Source of the DNA: Bostrychus sinensis
Taxonomy: Eukaryota > Chordata > Actinopteri > Gobiiformes > Eleotridae
Length of the DNA stretch: 64,000 nt
Reading direction: 5' to 3'
Assembly: GCA_020698575.1 (NCBI GenBank)
Contig: CM036245.1
Location: 11,481,979 to 11,545,978, forward strand
Below are positions 25,156 through 37,100 of the stretch, in pieces; position 1 is the stretch's first letter, and each line of letters begins with the position of its first letter. The translations under genes were made by a program, and so were the position numbers. Below the pieces are notes generated by a model. That model made no database searches, was not told where the DNA came from, and saw nothing but the letters and a program-made list of their open reading frames with translations.

Positions 25156-28100
25156 ATGGTGAGTTTAATGCCATAGCTGGGTTATTAGCCACTGTTAGCT
25201 TTGTGTTTGGTTTTTTGTTTTTTTCTTGGAGTGCAACGTGTACCTTTCATTACATGAACTGTGAAACATATGCAACAACTGCAGCGAAGAAAGTAAGAAA
25301 GTAAAGTTTGTGCCATTGTGAAGAATAAAAGTCCAAGAAAAGATGACATTTCAAGCATTGTAGCTGTATAAGTTGTGAAAAATAAACTTAATAAGAGGTC
25401 AAAGTCATTGTGAAGCAGGCATGCATAGGTAATGTGGAATGACACACCTCCTCAAGCCCTCAACCCACCTGAAATAACATTATCAACCACAAAAATACTA
25501 CTACAACCTAGACAAGTACAGATATTTTGCTTGGCATAATTTATATTACTGTATACGTGTTATTACTATTTATTTGTGACAATAATCCAGCCAAAGAAGG
25601 GTCATAACTCACAACATAAGCCAGTGTACTTCTTGTGATGGTCCCAGGCTTGGATAAATGGAAAGAGTTGTGTCAGGAAGGGCATCCGGTGTAAAAACAA
25701 ATCAATAAGTGAATCACTGGATGTTAGGAGGCCGATGAATTGCTGTGCTGACCTCAAAAGGGAAAAGCCGAAAGGAAAGAAGATGATCACTGTTAGGCAC
25801 CTTGTCCTATGTCCCAATAAAGCTGTAAAAACACTAATATGTCCCACTTCCCAACAGAATTATGTCCTAATTGTCCCTATTTCAACAAATAAAAGCAGAG
25901 GAAACTTTGTCATTTAATTGGTTCACTCTGTCATTGTCATTATCAATAATTGTCTATCATATTCAAAGTCTAAAGATATTGTAAGCAGCCTGTGCTCGTA
26001 CTGGTTTGAAAACACAAACTAAATCAAAACAATGGTCTGTGGGTTACCAGTCTTTTCTGATTGGACGATTGGCAATGTAGTTTTAGAACCAAAACAAAAA
26101 ATGTCAACACCATTGTTATCAGTAAAACTAATATTTGATTTAAACATGTTTACATCATATCTGGGACACATGTGGGTCATTTATATAAAATATAAACAAT
26201 ATATACAGCTCATAGCCATAGTTTTATGTACTTATAATTAAATGACAGAAAAATATATGGATTTCTGAAGGTTTTTCATTACGTGATAAGTTCAAATGCA
26301 CCATGATCTGTGAAAAAGAAAAATGTGTTGCAGGTTCATTTAACATTTTCACATGTACGTACTGCTTTGTCTTGTTTGAGTGTAGCCTCTGCGTCTGGAC
26401 ATCAAGCGAAAGCTGACAGCTCGCTCAGACCGAGTGAAGAGTGTGGACCTGCACCCCACGGAGCCCTGGATGCTGGTCAGCCTCTACAACGGCACTGTGG
26501 TGGTCTGGAACCACCAGTCACAGGTCGGCATCAGTAGCTTTAGTTAATGCAAAGTGGTAGCAGAGCCGTGAATGCACACAATATTTCATTCTCTGTGCTC
26601 TGGCTTCATCCCATCGTTCAAGGTCATGCATGTGAGAATGGGAGAGTTGGTGACTCTAAATTGCCTGGAGAAAGGTTGTCTGTCTGTGTATGTCTCTGTG
26701 TCAGTACTGCGACTAGCTGGCCCCTGTCCATTGTCTACCCCGCGTAAGCCCCATAACTGTTGGAAATGGAGAGGCTCCAGTTGCCCGTGACTGATAACAG
26801 GAATAGGCAGAAGAAGATGAATGAATGAAACTTTCCAATGACTCACTAATGTATATATAAATTGTATTTTAATTGTGTAGACCATGGTGAAAACCTTTGA
26901 GCTGTGTGACCTGCCTGTCAGAGTGGCAAAGTTTGTAGCCAGGAAACACTGGCTTATCGCGGGCGCAGTAAGTAACCATCAATCTAATCTAATTTGTTTG
27001 TGCACCTACAGTATATACTATAAACCAGAAGAAAATGATGTTGTCATTTACATTTCTCATAGTCTTTTCCTATTTCCAGGATGACATGCAGATCCGAGTG
27101 TTCAATTACAACACTTTGGAAAGAGTTCACATGTTCGAGGCTCACGCCGATTACATCCGATGTATTGCCGTTCATCCTACACAGCCCTACATCCTGACCA
27201 GCAGCGGTAAGAAACAAAAACCCACAAAACTCCTGTAATCTGAAAAAAAAAAAAAAAGTAGTATTTTACACCGATCAGGTAAAACATGACTAATTATCAA
27301 ATGTGTGTTATAGATGACATGTTGATCAAGTTGTGGGACTGGGACAAAAAGTGGATGTGCTGTCAGGTGTTCGAGGGACACACTCACTACGTCATGCAAA
27401 TCGTTATCAACCCCAAAGACAATAACCAGTTTGCCAGTGCCTCTCTGGACCGAACTATCAAGGTACAACACACACACATACTGTACACTATCCTGGGACT
27501 TATTAGCAGATATTTGAGTTAGAAAGTTCATAAAATTCTCATTCTTCATTCACTTATTTCTGGAGCAATGTTTCCTTCATCAGGCCCTTACATTACACTT
27601 TTTATTAATCCACACATCTCGGTTACCCTTAAGAATAAAGCCTTTTTCTTAAATGTTTGTCATGGCAGAGAAACCTTTGTACAGATACAAGGAGAAAATG
27701 AGAGTCAAGGCAAGTGAGGGGTCACTCAGATGTCAACCAGACTTTTTAACGCTTTGCTCTAAAATGTAGGGCAACCTCCATCGAGAAAAGTGCAACAATA
27801 ACAGCAAAGAAACAAGCAAAGTTGTACGGATGCACTTTCAGATTTATACATTTGTGTGAACACATGAACTAAATATTGATATGATTTTAATGGTGAAAGT
27901 GAAACGTTGCTGCTTCTCAAATGCACCTGTCACTGTTTCAGCTGTGCAGACAGTACAACCTCAACATAAGCAAATATTTGAGGAAAGATATTCCTTTAGG
28001 GCAGTAAAGGTTAACAGCACTGCTCACTGATTCCATGTTTTGTTTTTTGTTTTTTTGTTTGCTGTCTGTTGTAGGTGTGGCAGCTGGGATCCAAAACCCC

Positions 28101-31100
28101 AAACTTCACCCTGGAGGGCCATGAGAAGGGGGTGAACTGTATTGACTATTACAATGGAGGGGACAAGCCATATCTCATCTCAGGGGCTGACGACCACCTG
28201 GTCAAAATCTGGGACTATCAGGTATGTAAACATCTAGCAATCTTTGTTTTCAGAAAAACATTTGTTTTTATTGTGCTTTGCTTGAAGAGAAATATGCAGG
28301 CGCACATCATTAAATCTGAATATTGTGGAAAAGTCTGTCTATTTTAGTAGTTGAATTCACTAAGTCATATACTAAACCCGTATATGACATAGATTCAGTA
28401 CACACAGTGAAATATAGCATTCAAGCATTTATTTATTTTCACTGTGATAATGATGGCATATAATTAATAAAAAACTAAATTCAGTATCTCATAAAATTAT
28501 ATAGCGGCAAAATGGTTAGCACTGTCATCTCACTGCTAAAAGTAGGGCTGAATGAAATATTGCTATTGAATGTACATATATCACAATAACGCTATGGTCT
28601 TCCATCTGACAGAGATTTTCTCTGAAGAATTATTTTCCTACCAGAGCCTGAAGAAAATGTGTTGACTTGAATAATAACTAGACTAAATAAAAATGTTTAA
28701 AAAGTAAATTTTATTGGTAATTTTTTTTTTTTACTTAGTCACAATTTAGCCTTTTTTATGGTTAAGTTTTGATTTTCTCACTGTTTTGACTTGTGAATAC
28801 ATGGTTTTACATTTTTGTTTTAAGTAAATTTAACCTACTGGGTCAGAAAAGTAGGGCCTGTTTTAAAATATTGCAATAATATCGCTATTGTAAGTTTCAA
28901 CATAGCTATTGAATATTGCATGTTTTTAAATAATGCCAATAATGATTGTTTTTTGGTATTATTTATATGTACCGTCATAGAGGTTTTATTGTCTTTGGTC
29001 AGAACAAAACCTGCGTTCAGACTCTGGAAGGTCACTGCCCAGAACGTGACCTGCGTCTCGTTCCACCCTGAGCTGCCCATCATCCTCACAGGCTCTGAAG
29101 ATGGTAATTATTATTTTATTTATATTGCTGCCCAGTTATCAGTGATATTTCAACTACCTGTTTTTATGTGTATTTCTCTCGCACAGGGACTGTTCGAGTC
29201 TGGCACTCCAACACCTATCGGCTTGAAAACACCCTCAACTACGGCATGGAGAGGGTGTGGTGTATATGCAGCCAGTCCGGTTCCAACAGTGTGGCTTTGG
29301 GCTATGATGAAGGCAGCATTATGATCAAGGTGTGCACTTTTCCATATTACATACACCAGTCAGGCATAACATTATGACCACTGAGAGGTGAAGTGAAAAA
29401 CACAGATTATCTCTTCATCATGGCACCTGTTAGTGAGTGGGATATATTAGGCAGTAAAGGCGCTTTTCCACTAGGATGGAACGGGACGGTTAGAGGTGGG
29501 CACTGCTGCGAGCTGATTGGATAAAGAATTGATTAGATGAAGAATCCTCACTCAGACAAAAACAACAAGCCAAAGAACAGAAATAAAAGGGAAATGTTAT
29601 TTTTAATTAATCATGTACTTGTCCTAAACAGCTGTATTCCAAGAGAGGATGAGCTAAATGTTGTTGTGACTTTTTCTAAAAACAAATTTAGCATATATTA
29701 TAAATAGCTGTTTCCAGTTTAGCAAAGTATGGCTCTTGCTTTCAGAATCTAAAGGTTTCATTTTTAGTTTAGATTGGTTTTAGTTATATGGTAAGGTTTT
29801 AAAATGTGTTAAAGTGGAGCAGAGAAGTGATTTTAATGCACAGAAAGCTGTCAAAAACGCACACCGGCTTCACACAGACCCACGCCGGCCTCACACAGAC
29901 ACACACCGGCCTCACACAGACGCACACCGGCTTCACACAGACGCACACCGGCCTCACACAGACGCATACCGGCCTCACACAGACGCACACCGGCCTCACA
30001 CAGACGCACACCGGCTTCACACAGACCCACACTGGCCTCACACAGACCCACACCGGCCTCACACAGACGCACAACGGCCTCACACAGACGCACACCGGCC
30101 TCACACAGACGCACACCGGCCTCACACAGACGCACACCGGCCTCACACAGACGCACACCGGCCTCACACAGACGCACACCGTTTATTAAATGTTGCCACT
30201 GCCTTCATTTAAAAGTTAGCTTCAGACACGTTTTTATCTCTTTTTTTAACATAACTTTTGTTGCACTTGTGTGACGTCAGTGTTTACGTAACAGACGCGT
30301 GTCTCCTGAACTAATGTAGTAATGTAAACCTGAGCAGGTTTTGCGGCTACCTGTTCTAAGGTGTCTCGTACTGACACGTCCCGTACCATTCCCCCTAGTG
30401 GAAAAGCAAACATTTTGTGAACATTTTGTCCTCACAGTTGATGTGTTGGAAGCAGGAAAATGGGCCATAGGCATAAGGATTTAAGCACGTTACAAGGGCT
30501 AAATTGTGATGGCTATAGATGACTGGGTCAGAGTATCTCCAAAACTGCAGCACCTGTGGCATGTATCCAGTCTGTAGTGGTTATTATCTGTTAAAAGTGG
30601 TGATGCACGTGGGGAGCGAAGGCTGGCCCCTGTGGTCCTATATGACAGAGTAGATACAGTAGCTTAACATGCCGAAGACACAAAGGTTTGTTGTGTATGG
30701 GGCTGAATATTAGGCAGATGCTCGTAACAAGAGATGTGAGGTTCATGAACGATCCGAATCTTTTGAATGGCTCTTCACCGTGAATGATAAGAGCCGAGTC
30801 ATGGTGGCATGGGAGCCATTCATTTTTTCTTTTGTTTTTTTCTTACTCTTCTTTCAAAATTAACAAGCTTTTTTGTTTGCCAACCACAAAAAAAAACTCA
30901 TAAGAATGCGTAGAATACAAGCTCAAGAGAGAGTCATGCGGAAAGCGACGAGAGGAGAGCAGAGCATATGCTCAGATGCACATTAGTCAGAAGTCTCTAG
31001 TTGTAAACAATGTGTGTGTATGAAAGTTTATTGTTGCCTGCTTAGTTTTTACAGGCATTGTTTTGCATGGACATATGTAAATGTCACACATTTGCACATT

Positions 31101-34100
31101 TTGGACATATAATAAATCGTAAATGGTGGTTTCACTCTATGCAGAGGTTTAAAACATCACCATTAGTGAAATTAGTCCACACATGCTAATTTTATTATCA
31201 TGAATGAATAAGACAATAATGTCCCACCAATAGAATACATTTTATTCTGATTAAATTTATAATGTATCACTCATCCCAGTGTTTATTTTCTGAATGAACT
31301 GGCTTCTTAAAATAACTTAAATGAGCCAGTCTTTTGAACGGCTCTTTGAAATGAACAGATCTCAAAGATTCGGCTCCCGTTCAAGAGCCAGAAATCCCAT
31401 CTCTACTCATAACATATAACATCATCACCATTAATATTAGGCAGGTGGTCATAGGATTATGCTTGATCAGTGTCTATGTATCAATCTACTCTCAGTGTAT
31501 GCAAGAAGTTTATTTTTTGTTTTTTATATTATAACAGATGGGACGGGAGGAGCCAGCAATGTCCATGGACTCCAGTGGGAAGGTGATGTGGGCCAAACAC
31601 TCTGAGGTGCAACAGGCCAACCTAAAGGCCATGGGCGACGCCGAAATCAGGGACGGAGAGAGACTACCTCTGGGGGTCAAAGATATTGGCAGCTGTGAAA
31701 TCTATCCTCAGACGATCCAGCACAGCCCCAATGGGAGGTGAGTGACCAAAGTTTTAAGTAACTAACATGTGATTTTATGGTTTCTTATGCACATTTTGAT
31801 TATGTTTAATTAGGTTTGTGGTGGTGTGCGGTGATGGGGAGTACATCATCTACACTGCCATGGCCCTGAGGAACAAGAGCTTCGGTTCTGCACAGGAGTT
31901 TGTCTGGGCTCATGACTCGTCACAGTACGTCATTCACCACTCAGGCATAACATTATGACCACCTGTCTAACATGCAGCCCCGTACGCACTGTGTATTCTG
32001 ACACCTTTCTATCAGAACCAGCATTAACTTCTTCAGCACTTCAGGACTTCAGGACTACACGGGCCAGCCTTCACTCCCAACGTGCATCACTTGTCGCTGG
32101 TTCACCACTGTTCCTTCCGTCGTCTGTAGCCATCATAATTTATCAAACTCATTTTTTCTGCTTATAACACATCAACTTTGAGGACAAAACATTTACTTGC
32201 TGCCGAACATATCCCACCCACTAACAGGTGCCATGATGAAGAGAGAATCTGTTATTCACTTCACCTGTCAGTGGTCATAATGTTATGCCTGATCAGTGTA
32301 CATTGAGCAATTTTATTTGAGATAACTTCACAATACTTTTTTGTACAGATATGCAATACGAGAAGGCAGTAACAAAGTCAAAATTTTTAAGAACTTTAAA
32401 GAGAAAAAGGCGTTTAAACCTGACTTCGGATCTGAGGGTAAGTATTTGAAAACTATTACCACTTTGATTTTGCATTTTAATTAGCATTTACGTATTATTT
32501 TTTTTTCATGTCACACAGGTATCTTTGGTGGCTTCCTACTTGGTGTCAGGTCAAACAGCAGTCTAGCTTTCTATGACTGGGAAAGTGCTGAACTCATCCG
32601 TCGTGTCGAGATCCAGCCTAAGCATGTACGCTGTACTATTTGCACCATATACAATACTACTTTTCTCCTTTTCCTTTCGGCTGTTTTCTTTCAGGCATGG
32701 CCACAGTAAATCTGCCTCTGTCTAATCCTATCCTTTGCATCCTCTTCTCAGACCAACTTCTTTTACTCTATGACCTCTTTTACTACACAAATCTCCTCTT
32801 GGGTCTTCCTGTAAGCCTCCTGCCTGACAGATTTCACCCATACCATCACCGTCCCTCTGTCCAAACCTTCTCAGTGTGGCCTCTCCAAAACATCTAACAT
32901 GAGCTGTCCCTCTGATGTTCTCATTCCTAATCCAATCCATCCTCACCTCTCCAAATGAGAACATCAACATCTTCACCTCTGCCTCTTGTCTTTTCCTCAA
33001 TGCCACAGTCTCTATACAATTATCCCTTTCCTTTTCTGATCAACAGTAGCCCAATTTCCACCAGCACCCTGTGGGTCAACAGCGCTGATAATGTTCCTTT
33101 TCTTTCTGTAGATCTTCTGGTCTGACTCTGGGGAGCTTGTGTGTATCGCTACAGAGGAATCGTTCTTCGTACTGCGATACGTGGCAGAGACAGTTGCAGC
33201 TGCTTTGGAGAAGAAGGAAAACATAACAGAAGATGGGATTGAGGATGCCTTTGAGGTCATAAACAATTCATTTATGTGCCTAAAAGCATTGGTATGTCTT
33301 AAAATGTGGTTAAATGCCTGGTTCTTTGTTGATCACCAGGTCCTGGGAGAGGTACAGGACGTGGTGAAAACAGGAGTCTGGGTTGGAGATTGCTTCATCT
33401 ACACGAGCTCCGTGAACAGACTGAACTATTACGTTGGAGGAGAGATTATCACCATTGCTCACATGGACAGGTATGATGCCTCTGCAAATGATACACTAGC
33501 AAAGCAGTCGTGGGTTATTGGTGCAACTAAGGAGCTAAGGTTACAGTGTACAGCCAGTTCATTTCAATAAATTAGAATAACATTGACAAGTCAGGTTGTT
33601 TCAGCAATGCAATTTAAAGTGAAACTCATTTAGATTCAGTACATGCAGAGTGAAGTATTTCATGCATTTATTTATGTATTATGACAAGAAAGCCTCTTCG
33701 TTTACTCGTAGTACTCAGCAGTCTTTTGCAGTTCTGAAATGGTCCTGATTTAGTCCTGGTTTAGTCTTGGTTTAGACCTGATTCAGTCCTGGTTTAGTTT
33801 TAGTATAAACCAGGTCTTATCCTAGTTTAGACCTTGTTTTTTCCTGGTCTAAAAAGTACGTTATTGGTTTAGACCTGGTTTAGTTCTGGTTGAGTCCTGT
33901 CCTGTTTTTCTACTTTTTAAGACTTGTTTAGTCTTAATTTTGTCCTGGTTTAGACCTGATTTATTCATGCTTTGGTCCTGGTTAAGTCGTGGTTTAGTGC
34001 AGTAGTAATTCTTATAAGGGTGCTCCGATCGGGGTTTTTGAGGCCGATCACCGATCAGCCTCTGCTGTGATCGGCCGATACCGATCATGGCCGATACCGA

Positions 34101-37100
34101 TCACGTGGTCTTCAATGTAGTAATGTATTGTATGCAGGCTATTATTAGTTCCATTTGAAAAATACTGTAGCCTTTGTAAATATAAAAGAACAACAAAATT
34201 CTACTTATTTTTGTTTTAGAAGAGGTTTTGTTGCATTATTGGTCTTTAATGTGGGCCCAGTGTCTGTGGCTTTGTTTGAATGCTCCGCTGATGTAAAAAT
34301 CAGCTGTTCTTAATTGGTTCCTTTAATGCGAGTCCGGCGCAGCCAAACCAGGTTGAAACACAGTGGACTAAAGAGCAGACAGCTCCTGCTGCCAGGTCTG
34401 ACAACGTCTGAATGAAGAAAACGTGCAAAGAGAGCAGAGAAGACAACGATGAAAGGTGCTCCTCTCAGACACACGGACACATGGGCTGCCTTTTTACTTT
34501 CTCTTTCCATTAGCAGCCATTTGGTGCAGTTTAAGCCACAAAACGCACAGTTTTCTCCGCGCAACAAGACACAGGCAGACTCTGAACTTTCTTAATCCTT
34601 TTAACGTAACTGTTAGCGGGTTAGCTGTAGCTCTATTTACGTTGGTGTTTGCAAATACACGCACTGCTGCGCCTCGGTTCTGTCCCGTGCGCTCCTAAAG
34701 CAGGCGGGGACACAGCGGGGACACAAAGCAGCGCCTCCAGGGCAGGTTTGTGTTAGTTATAACCAGGGCTTAACTTAAAAACACTGCTAAAATAACGCTA
34801 CTGCTGTTTAATCAAACCGGAGTTGCAGGACAGTAAATGTGAGAGCCTCGCGTGTTTATTGTAATTTGATCGGCCCTTCTGATCGGCCCATTTTACCCAC
34901 TCTATTTTTAGCCATGATCGGCCGATCATGATCGGCGGCCGATCGATCGGAGCACCCTTAAATTCTTATTTTAGTCCATTAAAGGTGGTACTTGAAAAGC
35001 CAAATATTTTCTGAGGTGTTACTTTGTGTAAAAAGTTTGAGAATTACCAGTTTAGACCATTGTGTAGCCCTAGTTTAGTCCTAGATTTGTCCCGGTTTAG
35101 TTCTTGTTTAGTTCAGGTTAAGTTCCTATTTAGTAATGCTTTTTTCTGTTTTAATCCCTATTTTATCCCTTGGTTTAGATCTCAGTGAGTCATGATTTAA
35201 GCTTATTTTTGTCCATTATAGGTATTGCTTGGGAAGCCAAAAATCACTGTTCTAATTTATTGACATGCACCTGTACTTTAAGCAACACCAGACAGTTTTT
35301 TTTGTTGTTTTTTTTGTTTTTGACTGATGGCTTGAAACAACTTGTTAAAAGGTAATAAATGTGTGTTTCTTGTGCTTTAGGACGATGTATCTCCTGGGCT
35401 ACATCCCCAAAGACGACCGCCTCTACCTCGGGGACAAAGAGCTGAACGTCGTCAGCTTCTCCCTGCTGCTCTCTGTGCTGGAGTACCAGACAGCCGTCAT
35501 GAGGAAGGACTTCAGCACCGCAGACCAGGTCCTGCCCACGATCCCCAAGGAGCAGAGGCCCAGGGTAGCCCACTTTCTTGAAAAACAGGTCAGTTTGTCT
35601 CCACTTTTTACCCCTAAGATGTACGTTTCTGTGCTTTCTTCACTACTTCAGTTGACTGTGAAATGCAGGATTTTAGTGCATGCATAATTTAGGGAATATC
35701 AGGCAGCCAGATGGAGAGTAGCCTCCTTGTAGTATTTTTGGGTTCTCACTCAAATATATATCTAAAGAGAGAGTCTCTGCTTGTGCTTCTCCCTTGGCCA
35801 AATCCCTTTAGAAACAATATAACTTGACCCTCGCCTTCACTTACATTGAAATACGTAATAGCTGTGTGATGTGATGATAAAATTAAATTAAAATATACAT
35901 AAGCAGGCAAAACATTATGACCACTTGACTATTTCTGGGGGTCATTCTACGTTCCTACATGTGGTCATGAGCTTTGGGTCATGACCAAAAGGACAAACTT
36001 GGATACAAGCGGCCGAAATGAGTTTCACAGATGGCTGGGCGCTCCCTTAGAGATGAGGAGAGTGATGAGCTCAGTCACCTGGGAGGAGCTCGGAGTAGAG
36101 CTGCTGCTCCTTCACATTGAGTGAAGCCAGTAGAGGTGGCTCAGGCATCTGTTTCAGATCCCTCCTGGATGCCTTCTTAGGGAGGTATTTCGAGCCATGT
36201 CCCACTGGACACGCTGGAGGAATGATGCCTCAGGTCACCTCAGGTAACCTGAGGTTATGTTGTGTTATGACCACTACTTTCCTTTCCGTTCATTTTTTGG
36301 ACCACTTTTAATAGATACTACTGATAATTGGAAACTCCTCCTGCAGTTTTGTAGATGCTCTGACCCAGTCGTCTAGCCTTCACAATTTGGCTTTGCAGGC
36401 TCATGCTTTCCCATTTTTCCTGCTTTTAATGCATCAACTTTGAGGACAAAATGTCAATTTGCTGCCTAATATATCCCATCCACTAACAGAGATGCCACAG
36501 TAAAGAGATAATCTGTGGTGCTCATTACGGTCATGTTATGCCTGATAGGTGTATACCATCAAATATAAACTTATCTGCTTATATTTTTGTAAAGGGCTTC
36601 AAGCAGCAGGCTTTGGCTGTAACCACAGATCCAGAGCACAAGTTTGAACTGGCCCTGCAGCTGGGGGAACTCAAGATGGCTTACCAGCTGGCCATGGAGG
36701 CAGAGGTAAGAGCATTTACAAGTATAATTATATATAACAGCCAGTAGTTTAATGGACATTTTGTATTTCGTGATGCGCTCTCACACAGCACGAGAAGGTA
36801 ATGTGTTGTGCAAAGGTTTTGGTGAGGTGTGAAAAATGTTGTTAACTACGGGTGCTTTAATATTATACATTTTGGTGTGGATCCAGATCACTGTTTAGAT
36901 CCAGGAGAGTTTTAAGAGATTCTGATCATTCTGACCATTTTGAGATTTGGACTGAATATACTAACTTCACTCACTAAAAAAAACAAATGATTAGCTTTAG
37001 CAGATTCTTTACCAATATGAGATATAAGGGTTTTGTGGCTCAATGGAGTTTGAATCCAGGTCTGAGCACTATTTATTCACCATTGTGAGATAGGACCAGT

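Larger units (their letters stand above)
29353..31476. mobile_element. Tc1-like element in copb2 intron 8, host of two nested elements
   Basis: The left end TACACCAGTCAGGCATAACA and right end 'ggattatgcttgatcagtgt' are inverted repeats of the CAGGCATAACATTATGACC family. Internal pieces 'ttgatgtgttggaagcagga', 'gactgggtcagagtatctcc' and 'gatgcacgtggggagcgaag' match the inside of related fish Tc1-like elements. The body is split by the element at 29459-30407 and the hAT-like element at 30729-31405. No transposase ORF is intact. Confidence 0.7.

Noticed and set aside
29799..30212. Several open frames of 108-132 codons on both strands
   Set aside because: All are readings of the 21-bp minisatellite, whose unit length is divisible by three.
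33292..33339. Use of the strong internal gtatgt donor for copb2 exon 13
   Set aside because: The remaining intron would be 48 nt, below the workable vertebrate size, and would add 12 residues not expected in the family.
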